From a virus: 21,432 bases of DNA. A model generated the notes under the pieces. The model had not been told where the DNA came from. It saw nothing but the letters and a program-made list of their open reading frames with translations, and ran no database searches. The position numbers and the translations under genes are program-made. Shown in pieces: positions 1 to 7,466 of this stretch (its first letter is position 1; every line of letters begins with the position of its first letter). The stretch is from positions 1-21,432 of IMG/VR virus record IMGVR_UViG_3300046756_000053. One strand, given 5' to 3'.

Positions 1-86
1 TCTCCAGATTCGTCACCCCACGCAGGAACTAATACTTCTCGCGTTTTTGCTTCTCGTCTGTTGCGTAACTCTTTAGCTAATCCCAT
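1..86 (-). CDS. Probable tail assembly chaperone, N-terminal part (runs off the left edge)
   Basis: Only the first 28 codons are present, starting MGLAKELRNRREAK and followed by a segment ending in PAWGDESG. The ATG at 86 has a strong AGGGGG ribosome binding site 8 bases upstream, just after the tail tube gene stop. A short basic, helical N-terminus directly downstream of the major tail protein is where siphophages encode the chaperone that coats the tape measure protein during tail assembly. The assignment rests mainly on position and on a resemblance of the N-terminus to such proteins. Any frameshifted extension would lie outside the window. It could instead be another tail protein. Confidence 0.55.
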   Translation of the reverse strand, partial: MGLAKELRNRREAKTREVLVPAWGDESG

Positions 87-102
87 GGTTTATTCCCCCT
101 AA

Positions 103-504
103 TTACGCTTGCGCTTCAGTTATCGCACCACTGCACTGAATAGTGAAACTAGCTTCAACCATTCCGTCAAATGCACCAGAAATGTTACGAGAAGTAACAA
201 TGCCGCCACCTGAAAAGTAAGTTTCGCCTGTGCCAGTGCCAGTAGGATAGATTTCAAAGTCAATGTCAGCACGTTCATCTAAGATTAACTGCTGTGCATC
301 TGCTTCATCCCAATAGCACTCAATGCTAACGGTGTTAGTTGAAAGACCCTGCTTGTAGGTTCGCGCAGTATCTCCGATTACAGAATCTTCAATAGTGTCT
401 GCTGAACCTTCAAACGTGAAAGAACGTACTTCGCCAACCACGGCAACAGTCGTGCCTGAGACTTGTACTTTAACTACTCCAGATGCGCCTGTTTTAGTCG
501 CCAT
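103..504 (-). CDS. Major tail tube protein
   Basis: This 133-residue protein fits the small tail tube subunit of siphophages, which stacks as hexameric rings around the tape measure protein. The N-terminus (MATKTGASGVVKV) leads into a beta-rich body with alternating Val, Ser and Thr segments, a Gly-rich loop near residues 85-100 (GTGTGETYFSGGG) and a final strand ending in IQCSGAI, as expected for the tube-protein beta sandwich. It lies between the tail terminator gene upstream and the presumed tail chaperone downstream, the standard order. The family assignment comes from fold-like pattern, size and context; no catalytic motif is expected. Confidence 0.82.
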   Translation of the reverse strand: MATKTGASGVVKVQVSGTTVAVVGEVRSFTFEGSADTIEDSVIGDTARTYKQGLSTNTVSIECYWDEADAQQLILDERADIDFEIYPTGTGTGETYFSGGGIVTSRNISGAFDGMVEASFTIQCSGAITEAQA

Positions 505-525
505 GATTAATACCTCAAATTAAAG

Positions 526-960
526 TTAAATATTCCCGCGAGTGTACTGATACAACACGCGAATTGTAATAATGACCCCGCCAATGGGATCAATAGAACC
601 TTCATCCACCTCAACATTGATAACCTGAGTATCTAGGGCATTACCACCGCGATACCGATCAACATCAAGTGCTTCTTCAACGACCTCTATGATTCTGTTT
701 CTGGCTGTGTCTATTAGAGAGCCTTTAACATAGCATATGAGATCATAATTAATTGTCGCCATCCTTTGCGTGACAGAACCGCCAATCGTACTATCGTTTC
801 TATCCTCACCCGCACTACGAACCAATATAGCGGGGTATTGGGCATTTGATAATTTGGTAAAGTCAAATGGCTCACGAGTTACATAGCTGACTTCTTTGTT
901 CGGAACAACATCCCGCAAAGTATCAACAATGTTATCAGCTATCTTTTCTCTTACACTCAT
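526..960 (-). CDS. Tail terminator / tail completion protein
   Basis: A 144-residue protein beginning MSVREKIADNIVDTLRDVV, an amphipathic N-terminal helix followed by alternating strands. This layout is typical of tail terminator proteins (lambda gpU-like), which cap the tail tube and join it to the head. The middle has a Tyr/Ile-rich strand region (INYDLICYVKG), then a helix with an acidic face, and the protein ends in strand ITIRVLYQYTR. It overlaps the upstream connector gene by four bases and lies directly before the tail tube gene. There is no diagnostic motif; the call is mostly size, pattern and order. A neck or head-tail joining protein is the main alternative. Confidence 0.62.
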   Translation of the reverse strand: MSVREKIADNIVDTLRDVVPNKEVSYVTREPFDFTKLSNAQYPAILVRSAGEDRNDSTIGGSVTQRMATINYDLICYVKGSLIDTARNRIIEVVEEALDVDRYRGGNALDTQVINVEVDEGSIDPIGGVIITIRVLYQYTRGNI

Positions 961-1376
961 TTAACTGCCTTAAAGAATATCTTACTAAGCTGTCTTTGTT
1001 CCTGCCTAGAAAAACCAAAAAACGGCCTAGTCTTTTCATTCATAGCCGCTTTCTTAGATTCAGTTGCCCTAGTAAAAAATATAACCGCCTTTTCGCTGTC
1101 AGCCCTAGAAGTAATAGACGACATCATTTGGCTAGTAAATTCAAGATCGGGCAATACGCCTCTACCTTTACTTCTTCTAAAAGCCGCATAATCTGAACTA
1201 TATGGCTTAAATTTACCCTTATAACCAATTCCTTTTGATGTGCGCTCTTGTATTATATTGATACCACGTTGCGCTGTAATAGATAGTGCTTTCTTTATAC
1301 TGCCAGACACTTCCTTTCCATGCTTTTTAATCTGCATAGAAACCTTGTTAGCGTTTGACGTAATAGATAACTTCAT
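957..1376 (-). CDS. HK97 gp10-like neck / tail completion protein
   Basis: A basic 139-residue protein. The long N-terminal helices (roughly residues 8-45) are followed by a Gly/Lys-rich loop and a C-terminal RPFFGFSRQEQRQL helix. The RPFFGF signature before a terminal helix is characteristic of the HK97 gp10 / phage virion morphogenesis family, whose members help attach the tail to the filled head. Four-base overlaps on both sides couple it to the head-completion and tail-terminator genes. The family call rests on this C-terminal signature, length and location; the exact role in this phage is inferred. Confidence 0.68.
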   Translation of the reverse strand: MKLSITSNANKVSMQIKKHGKEVSGSIKKALSITAQRGINIIQERTSKGIGYKGKFKPYSSDYAAFRRSKGRGVLPDLEFTSQMMSSITSRADSEKAVIFFTRATESKKAAMNEKTRPFFGFSRQEQRQLSKIFFKAVK

Positions 1377-1783
1377 CTATCTAGCCACTGGCCTACAGGT
1401 TGCTTTTCCTTATCGGTCACAGTGCCATCGCCATCAGCATCATATTCAATGCCATCGCTCAATACCGCTTCAAGTTCTTCACCGTATCGGGCTTTATAAA
1501 AGTCGATCATATTGCCGAACCTATCACCATCAACCCAGTTAGTAAGTTGCGGTAGCGCATAACGCCACAGCACTAGGTACGATGAAGCCATAGTAAACTG
1601 CGTTCCAGTTAGCTTGCTTGCATCCATTTCGCCAGATAAACCCTTGCGCGGCCACCACTTAATGCGTAACTCACGCTCGATGTCAGCCTTGGCCTTTGGG
1701 TGTTCTAGAACAAATGACTCTATACCCAGACTTAGGATGTCAGGGACTAGCTTCATTAAATCGGAATCATTGCTGTACGACAT
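1373..1783 (-). CDS. Head completion / head-tail adaptor protein with an EF-hand-like loop
   Basis: A 136-residue, mostly helical protein in the adaptor position between capsid and tail genes. Its segments with WRYALPQLTNW and a helix around FYKARYGEELEAVL fit small helical connector proteins that sit under the portal. Residues 115-126 read DADGDGTVTDKE, a canonical calcium loop with Asp at positions 1, 3 and 5, Gly at 6 and Glu at 12. I chose the ATG at 1783, which overlaps the preceding stop (TAATG); a GTG at 1789 is also possible because an AAGG motif lies upstream of both. Sequence pattern alone does not name a specific connector family. Confidence 0.6.
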   Translation of the reverse strand: MSYSNDSDLMKLVPDILSLGIESFVLEHPKAKADIERELRIKWWPRKGLSGEMDASKLTGTQFTMASSYLVLWRYALPQLTNWVDGDRFGNMIDFYKARYGEELEAVLSDGIEYDADGDGTVTDKEKQPVGQWLDR

Positions 1784-2058
1784 TACCACTTCACCTTATC
1801 AGCCCAGTATGCTCCAGACATTTTACCTTTAGCTATATTCTTAGCGTGACGCGCTTTAAATGATTTGCGTTTAGCTTTATCAGCTTCGCTTTCACCCTTG
1901 CGCGGAGGCTTCGTGTCTGCGCCTTTTTGACCAAACCTAATTAGCTTGATCTTGTCGCCTTCTTTCGCTAGTACAGCATGGCTTTTAGTTCCATGCTTGG
2001 GGGTGCGCTTGGGCTTGTTGTAACCCGCAAACCTTTCACCGCGATACGTTATAGCCAT
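1783..2058 (-). CDS. Small basic conserved phage protein of unknown function
   Basis: A 91-residue, very basic protein rich in Lys and Arg, beginning MAITYRGERFAGYNKPKRTP. It ends in a conserved-looking stretch (FKARHAKNIAKGKM followed by SGAYWADKVKW) that I recall from many phage structural regions, though no function is established to my knowledge. The start is the ATG at 2058, preceded by GAGG at proper spacing; a longer reading frame to 2097 would run through the terminator hairpin behind the capsid gene. Lying between the capsid and adaptor genes, it may be a minor virion or DNA-contacting protein. That role is inference only. Confidence 0.6.
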   Translation of the reverse strand: MAITYRGERFAGYNKPKRTPKHGTKSHAVLAKEGDKIKLIRFGQKGADTKPPRKGESEADKAKRKSFKARHAKNIAKGKMSGAYWADKVKW

Positions 2059-2070
2059 ATATACCTCAAG

Positions 2071-2095
2071 TAAAAGCCCCCTCCGAAAAGGGGGC
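2071..2095 (-). terminator. Rho-independent terminator or attenuator behind the capsid gene
   Basis: On the minus strand, GCCCCC and GGGGGC arms (2076-2081 and 2090-2095) enclose an 8-base loop and are followed by four T residues. It lies just after the major capsid stop. It probably lowers transcription of the connector and tail genes relative to capsid; the short T-run suggests partial readthrough. Confidence 0.7.
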
Positions 2096-2102
2096 AATAC
2101 AC

Positions 2103-2936
2103 TTAGATAGTAGCGTCAGCAGTAATCTTGACACCAAAATCATCATCCAACTCAGCAACACCATATACAGCAGTGGCGTTGAGTTCCCAAGCGCGTAGTG
2201 ACTCGTCACGCTGAGGAGCAAGGTTGAAGTCACGCTTAACAGCAATAGCCAATGCTTCAGGGGCAAATACAGCCGCTACAGCATCGCCGTTACCGTCAAC
2301 AGAGATATTCGCAGACTCATAGATATCGATACCTGCAATAGTACCAACATAACCATTACGCATTGCTTCGTTCTGCAAGTCGCCACCATTTGGATTAGCA
2401 AAGGTGTTAGTTAGGTTAGCTTTCAACTGGTAAGCTTGGAACGGATGAACAACAGCCGCCATGCTTCCGGTTACTTTGTTAGAACGCAGAGTTGCGGCCG
2501 CTTTAAACAAGTCAGCAACAGTGATCTCTTGTCCTGCCGCACCTAATGCGCCAGAGAAACCTGCGAACAAAGCAAGCAAGTCAGTATCCATCTTAGTAGC
2601 AATAGCGTTACCAAGCAGAGTACCCATTGCTTCAGCAGGGGAATCAGCACCGTAAGTCGCCATGTCAGTAAGCAATACCTGTGCGCCAACCTCACCGATA
2701 GTTACTTCAACTTTAGAAGTAGATACGGTAGTTGAACTAAGATCAGTACCTTCAGCAACGTCAGCGGCTGAGATAGCAGGGTACTTAGGAATCTGAATAG
2801 TCTTTCCTGCTTGGTTCTGAATGTTGTACTGAGTAACCAGACCCATCATTAGGGACTGTTCTTCAGCAGTGAATCGCGCTTGTGCGATGATGTTGACAAA
2901 TAGATCGTCAAGAGTAGTAGAAGTTGTAGCGGCCAT
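2103..2936 (-). CDS. Major capsid protein (HK97 fold)
   Basis: At 277 residues this is the size of a major capsid protein that needs no protease or delta domain. The N-terminal helix (TTLDDLFVNIIAQARFTAEEQ) is followed by a strand with IQIPKYP and an E-loop-like region, then helix-rich peripheral segments (residues about 100-180). The C-terminal part has strands with GIDIYESANI, a CFAPEA-like VFAPEALAIAVKRDF strand and YGVAELDDDFGV, typical of HK97-fold coat proteins. It follows the scaffold gene and has a GAGG ribosome site 8 bases from its ATG. The fold call is confident; the exact coat family is not certain. Confidence 0.88.
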   Translation of the reverse strand: MAATTSTTLDDLFVNIIAQARFTAEEQSLMMGLVTQYNIQNQAGKTIQIPKYPAISAADVAEGTDLSSTTVSTSKVEVTIGEVGAQVLLTDMATYGADSPAEAMGTLLGNAIATKMDTDLLALFAGFSGALGAAGQEITVADLFKAAATLRSNKVTGSMAAVVHPFQAYQLKANLTNTFANPNGGDLQNEAMRNGYVGTIAGIDIYESANISVDGNGDAVAAVFAPEALAIAVKRDFNLAPQRDESLRAWELNATAVYGVAELDDDFGVKITADATI

Positions 2937-2979
2937 TATAGCATCCTCAAAAATATAAAATTAAAATGTGGTTAAGTGG

Positions 2980-3639
2980 TTACTTTTTCTTCATGGCGGC
3001 AAATGCTTCTTTACCACCTTGATCCCAGTTAGCAACCATATCTGCCACAGATTGAGGCTTCTGTGTTGAGCCACCAGTGTTACCCTGCGATCCTACGCCA
3101 CCTTGTGACGCTTTAACCATGTGCGGGTTTACTGTCAAGAACTCTGTTACCATTTCATTGACTGATAACAGATCACCGCTGTCATTGTAGCGTGGTGAAC
3201 CATTATCGTCTAGCACCTCGACATTGCCATTATCGGCTAGTCTAGTATTGCTTTTTAGCAACTGAGCTACCTGATTCGGATTTACAGCGTTATTGTTAGA
3301 TGCCGCACCAAGTATTGCCCCATCAACTAGGGTCTGTTGCAACTTCGTTTTATAACTCTGTATTTCCACATCTTTCTTTTCGACTGTTTTCTTCAAGATA
3401 GCATCAAACTCGCCTCGCTCTTTTTGTCGCTCAAGTTCTGCGGCTTCTTTTTGTGCCAACAATTCTTTCGCTTCATCAAGATCAATTCCTGATACCTTTT
3501 TATCGAACTTGCGTTGCTCTCTTGCAACTCTATCCGCGACAATGCGATCAAGTTCTTCTTGCGTAAACGTCTTACCTACCTGTGTTTCTACTGCCGCAGT
3601 TTCAGTCTCTGCTTCTGTTTCCATGATTTCGTCGCTCAT
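2980..3639 (-). CDS. Capsid scaffolding protein
   Basis: A 219-residue, highly charged protein placed directly before the major capsid gene. The acidic N-terminus leads into KTFTQEELDRIVADRVAREQ, the signature of phage scaffold proteins (DUF4355-like), and then a long predicted coiled coil to about residue 105 (AKELLAQKEAAELERQKE). A short globular part follows, then a Gly/Gln-rich linker and a helical basic C-terminus ending AMKKK, likely the coat-binding end. Scaffolds assemble inside the procapsid and exit before packaging. No protease motif is visible. The ATG at 3639 has AGAGG upstream. Confidence 0.83.
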   Translation of the reverse strand: MSDEIMETEAETETAAVETQVGKTFTQEELDRIVADRVAREQRKFDKKVSGIDLDEAKELLAQKEAAELERQKERGEFDAILKKTVEKKDVEIQSYKTKLQQTLVDGAILGAASNNNAVNPNQVAQLLKSNTRLADNGNVEVLDDNGSPRYNDSGDLLSVNEMVTEFLTVNPHMVKASQGGVGSQGNTGGSTQKPQSVADMVANWDQGGKEAFAAMKKK

Positions 3640-3690
3640 GTTACGAACCTCTAAAAGAGTATTGGTGAATTAGGATTGTAGCATAAATGA

Positions 3691-3771
3691 TTATTTTTTA
3701 ACCATCTTCTTTTTTTTCTTCTTTTTCGGTCTGCCGACCTTTGAACCGTATGTACCTTTACCTTGTGGCAT
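3691..3771 (-). CDS. Tiny Lys-rich phage protein (26 residues)
   Basis: A 26-residue frame beginning MPQGKGTYGSKVGRP, then seven Lys residues and MVKK. The ATG at 3771 is preceded by GAGGAA at 6-base spacing, and the stop of the MuF gene lies just three bases upstream. Peptides of the form MP-GKGTYG-GRP-poly-Lys occur in the head module of other phages, as far as I recall, without a known role. The charge suggests contact with nucleic acid or with the acidic scaffold next door. A run of eight A residues in the Lys codons could favour slippage. Confidence is high that it is translated, low on function. Confidence 0.68.
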   Translation of the reverse strand: MPQGKGTYGSKVGRPKKKKKKKMVKK

Positions 3772-3774
3772 AAT

Positions 3775-4527
3775 TTATTCCTCGTCAAATACTGGTCTGA
3801 ATCTGTGCTTACAGTTGTAACCACCTCGTACTATGAAAGGATCACCGGAGGCTTTACCCGCCCAATCACCCGCCCAAAGTTTTTCAATGCGCTCTGTAGT
3901 CATAACCTCGCCTTCATGTTCTCTACAGAACGGGCGTGACGTTTCGATAAGCCTGCCTACATACTTCCATTTAGTCGCACCCGCTTCCTTGCCTATTGCT
4001 ACATTAATGGATGCATCAAACTGCATCAGTGAATCGTGCATTTGTTGAGTGGCATATCTCGCCATACTGCCACCCGCAACTTCTTTGATTGTCTTTACGC
4101 TTTCCGAGAATGCTCTGCCAGTTAAGGTATTCTGATATACCTCTTTAGAGATTACATCAATATACTCGTTACCTATATCTTCAAATCCTTGAAAAGTTAG
4201 GTTCTGCAACTGCATGATAACCTTGGGATCAACCTCAGTAAACGCTCCATACGTTGCTAACATGGTTGAGGCTGATGCCGCGACAGATGGGTATTCCCTT
4301 ATAATTTCATCCACAGCGGTTAAATATTCTTCCTCAACCAATCTGCGTATTTCTGTTCTTGCCGCTATAGCCCACTCTAGGTCAAACAACTCACCATCCT
4401 TCAGTGGCGCGGTTGCCATCAAGTCAGCGATACGATCCTCAAGCGTAACTAAGGCATCGCCAAGCCGCTTTTGATGTAGAGCAACTAATTTGGCTAAGTC
4501 CTCACCATGCTCTATGTCTGTAGGCAT
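3775..4527 (-). CDS. Minor capsid protein, phage head morphogenesis (MuF/SPP1 gp7-like)
   Basis: A 250-residue protein directly downstream of the portal gene, as for Mu gpF and SPP1 gp7. The N-terminal two-thirds is helical. The C-terminal domain carries the family pattern: WKYVGRLIETSRPFC, then H-EG near residue 200, then GGYNCKHRFRPV close to the end, with conserved Cys and His residues. Such proteins bind the portal, enter the capsid in a few copies and help DNA exit or head assembly. The gene overlaps the portal stop by one base, so the two are probably co-translated. Confidence 0.82.
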   Translation of the reverse strand: MPTDIEHGEDLAKLVALHQKRLGDALVTLEDRIADLMATAPLKDGELFDLEWAIAARTEIRRLVEEEYLTAVDEIIREYPSVAASASTMLATYGAFTEVDPKVIMQLQNLTFQGFEDIGNEYIDVISKEVYQNTLTGRAFSESVKTIKEVAGGSMARYATQQMHDSLMQFDASINVAIGKEAGATKWKYVGRLIETSRPFCREHEGEVMTTERIEKLWAGDWAGKASGDPFIVRGGYNCKHRFRPVFDEE

Positions 4528-5912
4528 TATTCAGCCTCACCTTCCGGTACTTCAAAGTTACCTAGTCGCTGTGGCGTTGCTTCAATCTCTGCGTGTGCCT
4601 TTGCAAGTTCTTCATCATCAAGAATTAGATCGCTAATCTTTTTATCTATTTCCATATTCAAGGTTGCAGACTTAACGCCAGTTGCTCGCATCTGCTGTAG
4701 GAACTGAAGTTCTTTATCGTAATCACGCAGATCAAACGCATCAGGATAGTAGATTTCTATATCGTTGGTTATATCTTGCCAATCACAAAACAAGCCCCAC
4801 AGCTGTTCTTCTGCTAATTCCAGTAGGTCAGCCTTTTCCGATAGCTTGGCATTCAGCATTTGAAACTCTGTTTGCATCGCCACGCCAGACATTGTTAATG
4901 CCTCAGTGCCGCGAACAGCACCCATGTGGCTCATGCGGTTAATAGCCTGTATTTTGTCTTGTATCGATGCACGTACAGCATCAAGGTTCTGGCCGCTAGG
5001 TTGCAACTGGAACGGCTTTAGCTGTGCATCCATGTCGTCAGGCATATTAATAATTGAACCTGCCCCTGCGGTAGCGTCAGTGCCGAATGATTTAACCAGT
5101 GTCGGATGGTTGCTAATGCGGATTAACTGCTCAATTTCTGATAGTTCTTGATATATAGCTCTCTGCATATATGACGCATCAGATATGTCACTGACACCAA
5201 TGCCGCGAACTACTGAGCGATTGGCAGGTAGGAATACAGCAGGGATTCTACCTAATACGTTATCGTCTGTTTCTATTAGCTTGTCTAGGTCATTAGTAGA
5301 CTTCCACAGCTCAACCCTATCCTTATACCAGACGCGATAAAACGATTCTGTGGTTGTTTGGTCTACGCGAATCACTGACTCTCTAACCTTCAGATAGTCT
5401 AGTTCAAACCTACCGCTTGCCGTTCTTTCGTAGTTCCAGTCAAGTACGTTTTCGGGGGTGAACATAGTGACATAAGGGCGAATGTCTTGCTCTAATTCTT
5501 CTGCCTTAGTGCCTACGTTGGACTTTGGCTTATCCATCATTATCCAAACATGACCGTAAACGCTAGACCAAATCTGGCATTCACGCATAAACGCATTAAA
5601 GCTACGCCCATCTAAATCAGCATCATGAAGAAAAGGATCAAGCGATACGTTATTTTGTAAGCTGTTGTAGGCTCTAGTTGGCGGTACTCGCCATAGGAAA
5701 CTGCTGTAAATGTGGACAATGTTTTTACAGTGATTGTCCATTGGAGTCAGATCAATCCTGCGATCATAATCTTCTTTAGTCTCGCTGATATAGCGTGTTA
5801 GGTATTGCCCATCTTGATATGCCTGACCGCCCATGTAAGAGCGTACATAGAACTCCCACTTGGCTTCATTAGAATCATATTCGGGGTGCGTTGTGTCTGT
5901 ATTCAATCTCAT
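4527..5912 (-). CDS. Portal protein (DUF4055-like)
   Basis: A 461-residue portal subunit, forming the dodecameric ring at the packaging vertex. The N-terminus (residues about 10-60) has the WEFYVRSYMGGQAYQDGQYLTRYISE pattern in pieces typical of DUF4055 portals. A basic-hydrophobic core follows, then a helical C-terminal region (SEKADLLELAEEQLW) likely forming the stem and wing. I use the ATG at 5912, which overlaps the terminase stop (TGATG) and has AGGTGG 5 bases upstream; a GTG at 5921 would lack spacing. It sits between the terminase and MuF genes in canonical order. Confidence 0.88.
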   Translation of the reverse strand: MRLNTDTTHPEYDSNEAKWEFYVRSYMGGQAYQDGQYLTRYISETKEDYDRRIDLTPMDNHCKNIVHIYSSFLWRVPPTRAYNSLQNNVSLDPFLHDADLDGRSFNAFMRECQIWSSVYGHVWIMMDKPKSNVGTKAEELEQDIRPYVTMFTPENVLDWNYERTASGRFELDYLKVRESVIRVDQTTTESFYRVWYKDRVELWKSTNDLDKLIETDDNVLGRIPAVFLPANRSVVRGIGVSDISDASYMQRAIYQELSEIEQLIRISNHPTLVKSFGTDATAGAGSIINMPDDMDAQLKPFQLQPSGQNLDAVRASIQDKIQAINRMSHMGAVRGTEALTMSGVAMQTEFQMLNAKLSEKADLLELAEEQLWGLFCDWQDITNDIEIYYPDAFDLRDYDKELQFLQQMRATGVKSATLNMEIDKKISDLILDDEELAKAHAEIEATPQRLGNFEVPEGEAE

Positions 5913-7132
5913 CAAGTCCACCTAGTAGGTTGGGGTATGTCGTATTCGGTTCTAACAGGGAACAAGTATTCAACCAAGTAACCAAGGGCATCATTCATGT
6001 GATCGAAGCCATCTTTATTTGGTATGCTTGTACCCTCTTTGTATGTCTGCCTTTCCAGAGACTTAATCGTCTGCTTACATTTCGGGCTAATGTACAAATG
6101 CCGCTCACCATCTGCCGACAGTAAACGACTATTAACAGCATTAATTCGATCCCTGACTAATGCGTGTGACTTTTTGGCCTTAACGCTAAATCCTGCGTTT
6201 TGTAAGATCGACAAATCGGTACGACCGCCTGCGCTTGTTTTGCGCTGTCTTGATGCAGGGTCTGGATAAATGATGATATTACGGCTTGGATATCTATCTT
6301 TAATTTCCGCTACCATTTCATCAGTGTTAGACCCGTACATGACAATCTCGTCAACGGCATACAGCTTCCCGCCTTTTCGTAAACAGATTACGGCTGACAT
6401 GGGGTCTAAATTGAAATCCATCCCTATGTGCAGTGTACCATTATCGTCAGTCATATCAAAGACGCTATGCTCACGACTAAATGCGTAATAAATTAGCCCT
6501 GTGTAAGTTACAAATTCAGCGCAGTATTCCTGATTAAAAGTTCTTTGATCCAAATCTAATTTGGCTTGTTCTATCTCTGCTTGAGGAACATTGCCGCCTT
6601 CAAGGGTTGTATACTGAAATGACTGCCACCCCTCTAATCCATTTATGCCTGATGCCCACAAATCATAAAAGTGATTGCGCCCCTTTGGTGTACCTATAAA
6701 CAAGGCATGTCCTAATCTGTCACTTAAGCTTGGTCTAATTACTTCGTACCATGTCTCTGGCCGCATATCAGCAAACTCATCCAATACAACAAAATCCAAT
6801 GCCCTACCTCGTAGGTTGTTTGGCTTTTCTGCTCCCTTTAGTGATATTGATGACCCATTTATTAAGCGGACATTAAGTGCCGACTCGTTTGTTTTTGCTA
6901 TATATTCAAACGGCAAGCAGTCCATCAGCATATCCCATGCGATTTCTTTTGCCGCGCCATAGGTAGGGGCAACATACCAGACGTTTTTGTTTTTGCCGAG
7001 TGTAGCAAATCTAAGTATTTCGCCAGTTGATAAGAATGTTTTACCAAACCTACGCCCTGCAACTACAGAGCGGAATCTAGCATTCGAGCAAAATATATTA
7101 CTCTGAGGTAGTGTCAGTCGCACGAGGATCAA
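5912..7132 (-). CDS. terL: Terminase large subunit
   Basis: The packaging motor of about 406 residues. A Walker A motif AGRRFGKT lies at residues 25-32, a Walker B VVLDEF at 115-120 and a coupling motif around IGTPKGRN at 146-153. The RNase H-like nuclease domain has DFNLDP at 239-244, YPDPAS near 290 and a final FDHMNDAL Asp motif, so both ATPase and nuclease look intact. There is no ATG near the start: TTG at 7132 or GTG at 7123 must be used. Either start overlaps terS by 26-35 bases. Adjacent terS and portal genes confirm the role. Confidence 0.93.
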   Translation of the reverse strand: MILVRLTLPQSNIFCSNARFRSVVAGRRFGKTFLSTGEILRFATLGKNKNVWYVAPTYGAAKEIAWDMLMDCLPFEYIAKTNESALNVRLINGSSISLKGAEKPNNLRGRALDFVVLDEFADMRPETWYEVIRPSLSDRLGHALFIGTPKGRNHFYDLWASGINGLEGWQSFQYTTLEGGNVPQAEIEQAKLDLDQRTFNQEYCAEFVTYTGLIYYAFSREHSVFDMTDDNGTLHIGMDFNLDPMSAVICLRKGGKLYAVDEIVMYGSNTDEMVAEIKDRYPSRNIIIYPDPASRQRKTSAGGRTDLSILQNAGFSVKAKKSHALVRDRINAVNSRLLSADGERHLYISPKCKQTIKSLERQTYKEGTSIPNKDGFDHMNDALGYLVEYLFPVRTEYDIPQPTRWT

Positions 7133-7466
7133 CCACTATATTGATTTGAGGGATTTCTTGCGGCTCAGACTCCTGCTCTTTCCAACCAGATTGCGTTTTA
7201 AGGTAGAAGATATTAGCCGTTACATTACCTTCCATAGCCATTTGTACAAGGTTCTGTGCCATTCTAGCAGTCTGTTTTGCGCGACCTTTTTTATAAGCCT
7301 CAAAAACCTCTGGCTGACGCTCCTCAACGGCTCGAAATGTGTTTTCGCTTATCCCGTAATAATCAGCTAATTGGCCTTTAGTTAAATAGGATGCCAACTG
7401 TTCAAGGTTAGCTATTTGATCTTGCTCGAATACAAACTGTGGTCGCCCACCTTTATCTTTATCCAT
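7098..7466 (-). CDS. terS: Terminase small subunit
   Basis: A 122-residue protein with an N-terminal KGGRPQFVF motif, a helix-turn-helix at roughly residues 28-55 (KGQLADYYGISENTFRAV) and the GNVTANIFYLKTQSGWKE signature near residues 80-98. All are typical of phage small terminase subunits, which recognise the packaging site and regulate the large subunit. The acidic tail overlaps the start of terL. Its ATG follows GAGG and overlaps the stop of the upstream sugar dehydrogenase gene (TAATG), so packaging is translationally coupled to the sugar cassette. Confidence 0.88.
   Translation of the reverse strand: MDKDKGGRPQFVFEQDQIANLEQLASYLTKGQLADYYGISENTFRAVEERQPEVFEAYKKGRAKQTARMAQNLVQMAMEGNVTANIFYLKTQSGWKEQESEPQEIPQINIVVDPRATDTTSE

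Noticed and set aside
2066-2266. 66-residue Leu-rich minus-strand frame within the capsid gene
   Set aside because: It lies inside the major capsid protein in another frame and crosses the terminator hairpin; its Leu/Ser richness is typical of out-of-frame reading.
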